From contig NZ_JACBZP010000001.1 in NCBI RefSeq assembly GCF_013409065.1, forward strand, positions 3,420,518 to 3,484,517: DNA of 64,000 nt, written 5' to 3'. Shown piece after piece: positions 25,757-33,432 of this stretch (position 1 is the first letter of the stretch; every line of letters starts with the position of its first letter). The position numbers and the translations under genes are program-made. This stretch comes from Spelaeicoccus albus (GTDB taxonomy: Bacteria > Actinomycetota > Actinomycetes > Actinomycetales > Brevibacteriaceae). The notes beneath the pieces were generated by a model. It was not told the origin of the DNA, did not search any database, and saw nothing but the letters and a program-made list of their open reading frames with translations.

Positions 25757-26866
25757 GTGACAAACGACCGCACCACCGCCATGACCGACTCTTCGCCCGC
25801 GGCGCCGCCCGCGCCGTCGCGACCACGTACGCTGCTGCGTCTCCTTCCGGGACTCGCGTTGACCTTTGCCATCGCCGTGGTCGCCACGATTTTGGGTACG
25901 TTCGTCCCGGTCGTCGGCGGACCGGTATTCGGCATCGTGATCGGGGTGCTCCTGGCCGCGTTCCTTCGCCCCGGCACCGTTCTCGATTCGGGAACGAAAT
26001 TCTCGAGCAAGCGGATTCTGCAGGCCAGCATCGTCGTCCTGGGCAGCGGCCTGTCACTGACGCAGGTCGTCTCGGTCGGCGCCGCATCGCTGCCCGTCAT
26101 GCTCGGCACGCTCGCTGTCGCGTTACTCGGCGGCTGGCTCCTGGGGAAGGCGCTTCGAGTCGACGGCGAAATCGGCACGTTGATCAGCGTGGGCACCGGA
26201 ATTTGCGGCGCGTCGGCAATTGCCGCGGTGACTGCCGTCATCGACGCCGCAGAGTCGAAGGTTGCGTACGCCATCGGCACCATTTTCACGTTCAATGTGG
26301 CCGCCGTGCTGGTGTATCCGACGCTTGGACATCTGCTCGGCCTGTCTCAGCACGCTTTCGGCTTGTGGGCGGGCACGGCCATCAACGACACGTCGTCAGT
26401 CGTTGCAGCTGCGTACACGTACGGATCGTCGGCCGGCGCGTACGGTGTCGTGGTCAAGCTGACCCGCACCCTCATGATCATTCCGATTTCCGTCGTGCTG
26501 GCGTTGTTCGTTGCCCGGCGGCGGTCTCGCGCGTTGGAACTTGCTCCGGACGGCGGCGCGGCTGCGGCGGACGGCGGCACGACTCGCCGGCGCGTGCCAT
26601 GGAAGAAGATCGTTCCGCTGTTCATCGTCGGATTCCTCGTCGCCAGCGCGCTGGATTCAGTGGGCGCCATCCCGGACTCGTGGCATGCGCCGCTGAGCTT
26701 TGCCGGCGTATTCATGATCACGATGGCCCTCAGCGGTATCGGATTGTCGACGCGGCTGGCCACGTTGAAATCGGCCGGGCATCGTCCCTTGCTGCTCGGC
26801 GGGATCCTGTTCGTGCTCGTCGGCGCCAGCAGCCTGTTGTTGCAGGCCGCGACCGGCACGCTGTAG
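25757..26866 (+). CDS. YeiH-family putative sulphate/sulphur-compound exporter
   Basis: A 369-residue integral membrane protein of the UPF0324/YeiH family with about ten transmembrane helices. Family blocks include GTGICGASAIAAV, FNVAAVLVYPTLGH and WAGTAINDTSSVVAAAYTYG. GTG 25757 is preceded by AAGGA at five bases; ATG 25781 is a second choice, while the frame further upstream overlaps the LysR promoter. Proposed substrates in the family are sulphate and related anions. Divergent from the LysR gene. Confidence 0.88.
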   Translation: MTNDRTTAMTDSSPAAPPAPSRPRTLLRLLPGLALTFAIAVVATILGTFVPVVGGPVFGIVIGVLLAAFLRPGTVLDSGTKFSSKRILQASIVVLGSGLSLTQVVSVGAASLPVMLGTLAVALLGGWLLGKALRVDGEIGTLISVGTGICGASAIAAVTAVIDAAESKVAYAIGTIFTFNVAAVLVYPTLGHLLGLSQHAFGLWAGTAINDTSSVVAAAYTYGSSAGAYGVVVKLTRTLMIIPISVVLALFVARRRSRALELAPDGGAAAADGGTTRRRVPWKKIVPLFIVGFLVASALDSVGAIPDSWHAPLSFAGVFMITMALSGIGLSTRLATLKSAGHRPLLLGGILFVLVGASSLLLQAATGTL

Positions 26867-26889
26867 CGGGCCGGGAGATCGAATTCGAG

Positions 26890-27921
26890 CTAGAAATTCT
26901 CCCGAATGAATTCCTCCACTGTCCCTTTTCGATCGTGCGCGTCCGCTCGGCCGAAAGCTTCGACGGCCTTATCCAGGTTGTCGAGTGACTCGGCACGGCG
27001 TCCGGCTCTGAATAACGCACGGCCGTAGAGATAGAACGCCTCGGCGGCATTTTGCGAGGCGATGCTGGCCGAGAGCTCGCAAACGGGCTCAAGCACGCCG
27101 ATCGCCTCTTCGTATTCGCCGGCAAGATAATTCCAATGCGCTCGAGTCACGGCGAGCAAAAGATGGTCCTCAGTGCTGCCGCCGACGATTTCGGCAGACA
27201 TTTCAGCACGTTCAATGCAGCGCAGAGTTGCCGCGTCGGCGATACCGGCCGCGAGGCGCATCGCCGCCGAGCCCTTGTTGAACTTGCCCCACAACTCGAG
27301 GTCCTTGCTCGGAGAAAAAAGCAGGAATGCCCGTTCATGATATTCGAGCCCGTTCTCGATGTCGTCGCGCAAAAACGCCACGTTGCCGATAGCCCAATAG
27401 GCTTTGGCCGCCAATTGATCGTCCGGCAACTCGGGGTCCATATCGCGAATCAGAGACTCGCAGGCGAACCATGCCGCGTCGAGATCGCCGCGCTCGGCGT
27501 TGACGGCAATTGCCGTGCATTGGCACTTGACCCAAAGAACCGGATCCTCCTCCGACCCGCACGCAAGTTGCACCGCACGCTTAACCGCATTATTGGCCTC
27601 GCGGAGCCGGCCAAGTCCTTGCAAAACGATTGCCTCGAGGTTCAAGGCCCGTCCCTCGCGGCCAGGGTCTTGCCGCGCCAGCTTTCCAGTAACGAGTTCT
27701 TGAATAATTTCAAGGGCCTCAGGCAATTCTCCGTCGGCACAGAGGCAGTCAGCCTGAAGGAACCTCATTTCCCACCAAGATTCGCTATCGTTGCTCTTCG
27801 CCGCGTAATCAGCAGCAGTGACAGCTTCCCTCGCGGCTGCGGCGTAATCGTGATCCCACTGGGATTGCCGAGCCCTGAGCTCGGCCAAGAGGTACGTACT
27901 TGACGTCGTAGACGGCGGCAT
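26890..27921 (-). CDS. TPR-repeat cytoplasmic protein
   Basis: A 343-residue all-helical protein built of TPR-like hairpins across its length, for example ADGELPEALEIIQEL, GDLDAAWFACESLI, DDIENGLEYHERAF, GEYEEAIGVLEPV and AGRRAESLDNLDKAVEAF. No signal peptide, membrane segment or clear helix-turn-helix is visible. Length and architecture resemble the peptide-receptor domains of Rap-type regulators but also many unrelated TPR proteins. It is divergent from a small exported-peptide gene across 152 AT-rich bases, which invites a receptor/peptide hypothesis. GC content looks lower than in the flanking core genes. Confidence 0.8.
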   Translation of the reverse strand: MPPSTTSSTYLLAELRARQSQWDHDYAAAAREAVTAADYAAKSNDSESWWEMRFLQADCLCADGELPEALEIIQELVTGKLARQDPGREGRALNLEAIVLQGLGRLREANNAVKRAVQLACGSEEDPVLWVKCQCTAIAVNAERGDLDAAWFACESLIRDMDPELPDDQLAAKAYWAIGNVAFLRDDIENGLEYHERAFLLFSPSKDLELWGKFNKGSAAMRLAAGIADAATLRCIERAEMSAEIVGGSTEDHLLLAVTRAHWNYLAGEYEEAIGVLEPVCELSASIASQNAAEAFYLYGRALFRAGRRAESLDNLDKAVEAFGRADAHDRKGTVEEFIRENF

Positions 27922-27927
27922 CCCTCT

Positions 27928-27958
27928 ATTATCCCTTATTAACTGATAAATGCATCAA
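27928..27958 (-). promoter_or_regulatory. Possible promoter of the TPR gene
   Basis: On the minus strand TTGATG (27958-27953) and GATAAT (27933-27928) are spaced by 19 bases. The -10 ends six bases before the ATG at 27921, so the transcript could be leaderless or nearly so, as is common in actinobacteria. Confidence 0.35.
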
Positions 27959-28073
27959 TTAGCGATACTCGAAAAGATTGAAAAACGAAGTAGCGCTAAC
28001 TCTCAAGTTTTCGCGATATACTCAGTCTGCTCCACGAGCTTTTGCCCGCGCACACATTGAATAGAGGTCCATC

Positions 28074-28238
28074 ATGAAAAAATTCGCCGCTTCGCTCTTA
28101 CTGGCCGGCGCACTCTCGCTTGCTGCTGTCGGTGTGGGGTCCGCGGTCAGCGCGACCAGCCCTGACTCGACTCAAGGCAGCATCGCAATCGGATGGTGGC
28201 CAACCACCAGCGCCGTCGGACAAGGAATCGGCCTCTAA
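28074..28238 (+). CDS. Small exported peptide, 54 residues
   Basis: A short gene with strong coding signs: AGAGG six bases before ATG 28074, an upstream TATACT -10-like box (28017-28022), and a textbook signal peptide (MKKF, hydrophobic core LLLAGALSLAAVGVG, cleavage after VSA at residue 27). The mature peptide would be 27 residues, starting TSPD, with a central IGWWPTT and a Gly-rich C-terminus ending GIGL. It has one basic stretch only in the signal and no Cys. It is divergent from the TPR gene and convergent with the tetR gene, with a hairpin after its stop. Candidate pheromone, bacteriocin-like or envelope peptide; function unknown. Confidence 0.72.
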   Translation: MKKFAASLLLAGALSLAAVGVGSAVSATSPDSTQGSIAIGWWPTTSAVGQGIGL

Positions 28239-28256
28239 ACCAGCAACAGCGACGCG

Positions 28257-28323
28257 TGCCCGCCGGGCTTGCGGCAGGATTTCTCAGATTTTCTGCCGCG
28301 GATCCGGCGGGCATACGTGTTTT
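28257..28323 (+). terminator. Nested hairpin after the peptide gene
   Basis: Outer arms TGCCCGCCGG (28257-28266) and CCGGCGGGCA (28304-28313) enclose a second pair, GCGGCA and TGCCGC. TGTTTT follows at 28319-28323. It probably ends the peptide transcript and separates it from the convergent tetR gene. Confidence 0.6.
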
Positions 28324-28340
28324 GTCGGACTGTGAAGTAA

Positions 28341-28946
28341 TCACTTTTTAGTCACCAGTGGTAAGAACACTTCATCGATAATGGACACCGCCACCTCGTC
28401 GGGTACCTCTTTGAGCGTCATCATCAGCTCCTGCCGATAAAGGTCGAACGGTACCGCGATCACTCGCGGGGTGAGCTTCGCGGGGTCCGCCTCTCCGCGC
28501 TGGATGGCGCGGTCAAGAACTCCCTCCATGGCACTGGTGCGCTCCGAGAGAAAAGCGCTGCGCAGCTCGGCGATCCCCGTACCCGTCTCGGCGTAATGGC
28601 CCCCCAACTGTTGCATCAGCTGGAGCCCGATCCGTGACCGTGAGCGGTTCGCTTGGCGAAGCAGCTCGATCATGTCGCCTCGCAACGTTCCCGTGTCCGG
28701 CACGGCAGTCTTCTGCTGGGCCCCCGCCCGCGCAGCGGCCGCGAGGAGTAATTCAGCTTTGCCGGGCCACCGACGATAGACGACGGCGCGGCTCGTTCTG
28801 GCACGGTCGGCCACCGACTCAATAGTGAAGTGGTCGTACCCCTTTTCGATGAGTTCTTCCCATGCGGCGTCCAGCAGCGCAGCCTCCAGCGCGGCGCCGC
28901 GGCGACGTTTCGGTGTGTGATCCCGAGAATCATCAATAAGAGACAT
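28341..28946 (-). CDS. TetR-family repressor
   Basis: A 201-residue TetR regulator. The N-terminal DNA-binding domain shows YDHFTIESVADRARTSRAVVYRRWPGKAELL; the rest is the helical ligand/dimer domain. ATG 28946 has GAGGAG ten bases upstream; an earlier in-frame start would fall inside that ribosome site. It is divergent from an MFS exporter, and two identical-pattern palindromes lie in the shared region, one over its own start codon. Autorepression and control of the exporter are expected. Confidence 0.92.
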   Translation of the reverse strand: MSLIDDSRDHTPKRRRGAALEAALLDAAWEELIEKGYDHFTIESVADRARTSRAVVYRRWPGKAELLLAAAARAGAQQKTAVPDTGTLRGDMIELLRQANRSRSRIGLQLMQQLGGHYAETGTGIAELRSAFLSERTSAMEGVLDRAIQRGEADPAKLTPRVIAVPFDLYRQELMMTLKEVPDEVAVSIIDEVFLPLVTKK

Positions 28947-28955
28947 TGTGTTTCT
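28939..28955. promoter_or_regulatory. TetR operator candidate 1
   Basis: AGAGACATTGTGTTTCT fits the palindrome AGA-N-ACA-N3-TGT-N-TCT. It covers the tetR start codon (28946-28944). Confidence 0.7.
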
Positions 28956-28974
28956 TCTCCTCAAGTTCTATTTT

Positions 28975-28991
28975 AGATACATAATGTGTCT
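28975..28991. promoter_or_regulatory. TetR operator candidate 2
   Basis: AGATACATAATGTGTCT fits the same AGA-N-ACA-N3-TGT-N-TCT palindrome, centred 36 bases from the first site. It overlaps a CATAAT -10-like box (28980-28985) and ends 13 bases before the exporter start, so binding would block the exporter promoter. Confidence 0.75.
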
Positions 28992-29004
28992 TAAGGAGCG
29001 GCAG

Positions 29005-30417
29005 ATGTCCAATACGAAGACCGAATCAGCCAAAGTCGACCCCGCGGTATGGCGTGCGGTATGGACAGTGCTCGTCGGCGGGTTGGCGGTGCTATTCGAC
29101 ACGACAATCGTCGCCGTTGGGCTGCACACGCTTGCCGGCGACTTGCACACGTCCGTCGCCACAATCCAGTGGGTCACGACCGCCTATCTCCTAGCTCTCG
29201 GCATCACCATTCCGATTACCGGCTGGGCACAACGAGTATTGGGCAGCAAGCGGCTATGGATCACGGCACTCACCCTGTTCCTGATCGGTTCGGTACTCTC
29301 CAGCCTAGCGTGGAGCGCCGGCAGCCTGATTGCATTTCGCGTCGTCCAAGGAGTCGGCGGCGGCGTGATGCTGCCGCTCACGGCTGCCCTCGTCGTCCAA
29401 GCCGCAGGCGGAAAGAACCTCGGCAAGATCATGTCCGTCGTAAGCCTGCCCGCGGTGCTCGGGCCGATCCTCGGCCCCGTCGTCGGCGGACTCATCCTGC
29501 AGCATCTGCATTGGTCGTGGATGTTCTGGGTGAACGTGCCGTTCTGCGTAGCGGGGATCGTGCTCGCCGCGCTCATGCTACCGAAGGATGGTCCGATCCG
29601 CCGGATGCCGCTCGACGTCCTCGGCTTCGTGCTCATGTCTGCCGGGTTGGTCGGAGTGTTGTGGGGCATTTCAAACTCCAGCAGGACCGGTGGTTTCAGC
29701 AGGACCGATGTCGCCACGCCACTCATTGCCGGCCTTGTACTACTCATCGCCTTCGCGGCGTGGGCGCTACGACGGAAAGCAAGCGCGCTAGTGGACGTGC
29801 GGCTGCTGAAGCACTGGCCGCTCGCATCGTCGTCGATCCTGCTGTTCCTGTCCGGTATTACCTTGTACGGCGCGATGCTCTTGTTGCCCTTGTACTTTCA
29901 GGAGTTGCGCGGGACGACGGTGCTGATAGCCGGCCTGCTACTCATCCCGCAGGGCCTTGGCACGCTGGCAAGTCGGTCAATTGCGGGCAAGTTATCCGAC
30001 GCCATGGGCGCACGCTGGTTGGTCGTGGCCGGATTTCTCATCGCGCTGCTGGGCACGCTGCCGTTCGCCTATGCTAACGCGCACACCAATGAGTGGTGGC
30101 TCATGGCGGCGCTGTTCATACGCGGCATAGGCCTCGGTGTCGTGACGATTCCGCTGATGGCGCTTGGTTTCCGCGGAATGGAACGCGCCGACGTACCCGA
30201 CGCGAGCATCATCACCCGAATCGCCACGCAGGTAGGTGGTTCGTTCGGCGCCGCCGTCCTCGTGGTGATCCTTGCCGGCGCGGCCGTCGGCGCATCCTCG
30301 ACAGCTTCCCTGACGGACGCGTTCCAGCAGGCGTTTTGGTGGGCCACCGGGTTCGCCGGCGCCGGGGTGTTGATCTCGTTGGTCCTACCTGGACGGCTTC
30401 CGGAACAGGATGAGTGA
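29005..30417 (+). CDS. MFS multidrug exporter (DHA2/EmrB-QacA type)
   Basis: A 470-residue proton-coupled drug exporter. Around 14 hydrophobic helices are seen. Family marks include the DTTIVAVGLHTLAGDLHTS segment in helix 1, WVTTAYLLALGITIPITGW, and the antiporter motif C-like GVGGGVMLPLTAALVVQAAG to VLGPILGPVVGGLI. ATG 29005 follows AAGGAG at six bases. Divergent from its likely repressor. The drug is unknown. Confidence 0.92.
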   Translation: MSNTKTESAKVDPAVWRAVWTVLVGGLAVLFDTTIVAVGLHTLAGDLHTSVATIQWVTTAYLLALGITIPITGWAQRVLGSKRLWITALTLFLIGSVLSSLAWSAGSLIAFRVVQGVGGGVMLPLTAALVVQAAGGKNLGKIMSVVSLPAVLGPILGPVVGGLILQHLHWSWMFWVNVPFCVAGIVLAALMLPKDGPIRRMPLDVLGFVLMSAGLVGVLWGISNSSRTGGFSRTDVATPLIAGLVLLIAFAAWALRRKASALVDVRLLKHWPLASSSILLFLSGITLYGAMLLLPLYFQELRGTTVLIAGLLLIPQGLGTLASRSIAGKLSDAMGARWLVVAGFLIALLGTLPFAYANAHTNEWWLMAALFIRGIGLGVVTIPLMALGFRGMERADVPDASIITRIATQVGGSFGAAVLVVILAGAAVGASSTASLTDAFQQAFWWATGFAGAGVLISLVLPGRLPEQDE

Positions 30418-30508
30418 TGATGACGCCGCGGGAGATTTCCACTTCTTGTCACCCCTGGCCGATATCCTTTCATCGATAGGAGAACAGGAATCGAGGTCGG
30501 AGATCGCA

Positions 30509-31501
30509 ATGGTTGAATCGTTCAAGATGGACAGGACGAAAGCGAGCCTCGGCAAGGCAGTCGACGGTATCGGCATGTTCGCGCGGAGCACCTCAGCGCA
30601 GTTGCTCGGGCAGGCCGGCGGTCTCAAGGACGCTGCCACGGACACCGTTGAGAAACTCACCGCGAAGAAGCCTGACCCCTACGATGCGGCTATAACCAAG
30701 TACAACGGCGCGTTCACCGCGATGAATGACAGGGGCCTCTCACTCCTGGGTCAGCGCGAGCGATCGGCGGACTTGATCGAGCTCGTTGAGCTGCTGGTGA
30801 ATAGCATTGCTAACACCCCGAAGTCGTTCGAGACCGTCTTCGACGAGATTGACGTCCACAAAGCCCAATTCCTGGAGGCGGAGGAGTTCGCCCGGAAGGA
30901 CCTTGAGGCTGCGCGAAAGTCGGCTGCTGGAGCCGGAACCGGGTTCACCGCGGGCGCAGCGATCGCGAGCATGGCTCCGACAGCGGCGATGTGGGCCGCC
31001 ACCACATTCGGTAGTGCATCGACCGGCGCCGCGATCTCCACCCTCTCCGGGGCTGCGGCAACCAATGCCGCTCTGGCCTGGCTCGGAGGAGGGGCTATCG
31101 CAGCTGGAGGCGGGGGGACTGCTGCGGGCACCGCACTGCTCGCCCTCGCCGGCCCCATTGGTTGGACGGTTGCTGGAGCTACGCTCCTCGCGTCGATTGC
31201 ACTGTTCGCCAAGAAGAAGTTCGAGAACCGCGAGGCGAAGCAGAAGGCACTGACCGCAGTGAGGCAGAACGCCGCGCTCGTCGAAGGCATGGACGCCCAG
31301 ATCGCCGATCTCCTCCAGCGCAGCGCCTTCCTACGCGAGCTGCTCATAAAGAGCTATGGCGAAGCACTGGAATTATTTGGCGCCGACTTCGCCGCGCTGA
31401 CTACGCCGCAACAGTCCCGGCTCGCCGCATTGGTAAACAACACGAAGGCCTGCGCCGTACTGTTGAGCAAGCGGATCAAGCAGGACACCGATAATGAGTG
31501 A
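30509..31501 (+). CDS. Unrecognised helical protein with Gly/Ala-rich hydrophobic core, first gene of a cassette
   Basis: A 330-residue protein I cannot assign. It has an amphipathic/coiled N-terminal part (to about residue 145), a long Gly/Ala/Thr-rich hydrophobic region (about 145-235, including GPIGWTVAGATLLASIALFA) and a charged C-terminal helical part starting KKKFENREAKQKAL. No signal peptide or catalytic motif is seen. The layout would suit a protein that inserts a hydrophobic hairpin into a membrane. ATG 30509 has GGAG six bases upstream; an ATG at 30410 overlapping the exporter stop is an alternative. It overlaps the next gene by 8 bases, so the two work together. Confidence 0.75.
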   Translation: MVESFKMDRTKASLGKAVDGIGMFARSTSAQLLGQAGGLKDAATDTVEKLTAKKPDPYDAAITKYNGAFTAMNDRGLSLLGQRERSADLIELVELLVNSIANTPKSFETVFDEIDVHKAQFLEAEEFARKDLEAARKSAAGAGTGFTAGAAIASMAPTAAMWAATTFGSASTGAAISTLSGAAATNAALAWLGGGAIAAGGGGTAAGTALLALAGPIGWTVAGATLLASIALFAKKKFENREAKQKALTAVRQNAALVEGMDAQIADLLQRSAFLRELLIKSYGEALELFGADFAALTTPQQSRLAALVNNTKACAVLLSKRIKQDTDNE

Positions 31502-32954
31502 TGCAGCAAAACTCATGAAGAGCAACCAGGAGCAGGCTGTTGCTTCTTGGGTGGGCTATCTTAACCAGCTCCGGCTGGACAATCTGCTGAGTTCTCTCAG
31601 CCGACTGGACGTAAACCTCCAGGATGCGCTTACCAGCATCGACGAGGCGATCAGGAAGATCGATCTCGAAGTAGTCGCTGCCAATCGCGGCGGTGTGAAG
31701 GGCATGCACGGCTTTATCGCCGAGGTCGCCGAGGTGGGCGTCGGCAATGCTCGGAGCCAAATTTTAGCGGAGGGCACCGTCTACCAGTGGGTGAACGATA
31801 ACGGCCCCGTGGATCTGATGCGCAGCGGTATGGAGATTCAGCAGAAGTTTGTCGCGGCTGGCGGTCGCTTCGGTCTCGGCGCGATCGCAGAGCACTTATC
31901 GAAATACCCCGAGTTCGTTAAGAACGGCGGAAAATACCAGATCCCCGGCAACCACTTCGCGGTAATCCAGCATTTGCACGCCATGCCACCGGAGGAGGCG
32001 AGTAAATCCCTGACGCGTAGTGGCGACGGACCGTCGCTCAAAGACTGGGAGCGAATCCATTCCTTCTTCCACGATGGCTCTGTCAGCATTGAATCGCTCG
32101 AACCTTCGAAATTGGATTACCACGAAGTGCAAAGAGGCGCGTACAGCTCAACATTAAAGGCAGAAAAGAAGTCCCTTCATTCCACCGACCAAGCCCTACG
32201 AGACAACGCCTATAAGAAGAGCCAGCCATCGCTTCAGGAGGGCGCAAAGGCCACGCTGGCGTCCACCGCGGTCGAAGGCGGAGCCGCTTTCGTTCTGGCC
32301 GTGGCAAAAAAGCGCCGTGAGGGCAAGAAGCTCACGATGTTCACGAGCGAAGACTGGATCGACATAGCGGACGACACCGGCTTCGGATTTTTCGAAGGCG
32401 GTGTCCGAAGCCTCAGCGTTTACTCGCTCACGAACTTCACCGCTACGTCCGCAGCCGTCGCCAGCTCGATCGTCACCGCTGCCGTCGGCGTCGCGGAGCA
32501 GGCAAACAAGCTTCGCCGCGGCGAGATCGACGAGCTAGAGTTCATCGAAACCGCAGAGCTTGTCTCCCTGGAAGCCGCCGTAAGTGCGCTGTCCTCCTTC
32601 GTCGGACAGGCACTCTTCCCAGTGCCCCTACTCGGAGCCGTGATCGGCAACACCGTCGGCACCATCATGTACAAGACCGTCTCATCTTCCCTCTCCGAGC
32701 GGGAGGCGAGGCTGATCGAGCGCTACCGTAGCGAGCAGCGCGCGCTCGACGAACATCTCGCCACCGAGCACCAGGAGCTCATCGAGAAGCTCGATGTAAG
32801 CATGTCTGACTACCTCGCGGTGCTCGAACGGGCCTTCTCGCCCGACGTGGAGGCTACCCTCCTCGGATCGGTTGACCTCGCACTGGCCCTCGGCGTGGCC
32901 TCGGAAGACGTCCTGGATTCCGACGAGAAGGTCTTCGCGTACTTTCTCGAGTAG
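31494..32954 (+). CDS. Unrecognised protein, second gene of the cassette
   Basis: A 486-residue protein of no family I can name. The N-terminal ~60 residues are helical; then comes a distinctive block (KGMHGFIAEVAEVGVGNARS, then GTVYQWVNDNGPVDLMRSG and KYPEFVKNGGKYQIPGNHF) that looks like a conserved domain. From about residue 245 there are hydrophobic, small-residue helices (ATLASTAVEGGAAFVLAVA, LTNFTATSAAVASSIVTAAVG, LFPVPLLGAVIGNTVGTIM), and the end is acidic and helical. No signal peptide. ATG 31494 overlaps the previous stop by 8 bases. A toxin, defence effector or envelope-stress role would be speculation. Confidence 0.78.
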   Translation: MSDAAKLMKSNQEQAVASWVGYLNQLRLDNLLSSLSRLDVNLQDALTSIDEAIRKIDLEVVAANRGGVKGMHGFIAEVAEVGVGNARSQILAEGTVYQWVNDNGPVDLMRSGMEIQQKFVAAGGRFGLGAIAEHLSKYPEFVKNGGKYQIPGNHFAVIQHLHAMPPEEASKSLTRSGDGPSLKDWERIHSFFHDGSVSIESLEPSKLDYHEVQRGAYSSTLKAEKKSLHSTDQALRDNAYKKSQPSLQEGAKATLASTAVEGGAAFVLAVAKKRREGKKLTMFTSEDWIDIADDTGFGFFEGGVRSLSVYSLTNFTATSAAVASSIVTAAVGVAEQANKLRRGEIDELEFIETAELVSLEAAVSALSSFVGQALFPVPLLGAVIGNTVGTIMYKTVSSSLSEREARLIERYRSEQRALDEHLATEHQELIEKLDVSMSDYLAVLERAFSPDVEATLLGSVDLALALGVASEDVLDSDEKVFAYFLE

Positions 32955-33087
32955 CGACATCGCCCTCATATGACGATGCACGGATACTTCGGGGACGTGT
33001 AAGTACCGTCGATATGCCATTCAGGTTGATATCGCGTTCGACAAGCGCAATGCGAGGAATGACCAGAAGTTCGAGGCAGTCCGCATT

Positions 33088-33173
33088 GAGTGGTGACGAG
33101 CGGCTCCCGGCCCGCATCGAGTGGTAGCGAGTGGCTGAAAAATCTCTGATTTTTCAGCCACTCGCCACCACTC
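33088..33173. repeat. Palindromic repeat, copy C
   Basis: A degenerate half-unit (33088-33105) precedes a palindrome with arms 33119-33144 and 33148-33173 and loop TCT. There is one mismatch (GGTAGC against GGTGGC). The inner stem is CTGAAAAATC, differing from copies A/B and D/E, yet its partner arm changes to match. It lies between the two-gene cassette and the 3' end of tRNA-Ala; I see no gene in 32955-33235. Confidence 0.93.
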
Positions 33174-33235
33174 GGCGAAAAATGGACAGCGCCCGCGCAA
33201 CGGACGATGGAGAGTATACGAATAGTCACACAATT

Positions 33236-33311
33236 TGGTGGAGCTGAGGGGACTCGAACCCCTGACCCCCTGCATGCCATGCAGGTGCGCTACCAGCTGC
33301 GCCACAGCCCC
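33236..33311 (-). tRNA. tRNA-Ala (anticodon GGC)
   Basis: The minus strand folds as a full cloverleaf: acceptor GGGGCTG with CAGCTCC (one G-U pair), D arm GCGCAGCTGGTAGCGC, anticodon stem CCTGC/GCAGG with loop ATGGCAT giving anticodon GGC, and T arm AGGGGTTCGAGTCCCCT. The discriminator is A (33239) and CCA is encoded (33238-33236). Confidence 0.97.
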
Positions 33312-33432
33312 AAAATCGCCCGTACGGGGCAACTCGATCAATACTAATATGCTGCGACCTTGAGGCCAAATCGAGGGGCACCCGGGCGCTGTCCTTCCCT
33401 GAGTTCACAGTCGAATCGGCTAGGCTGACAGC

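Noticed and set aside
33236-33311. tRNA-Ala 3' end as an attachment site for an integrated element
   Set aside because: No second copy of the tRNA 3' end and no integrase gene found in the adjacent region.
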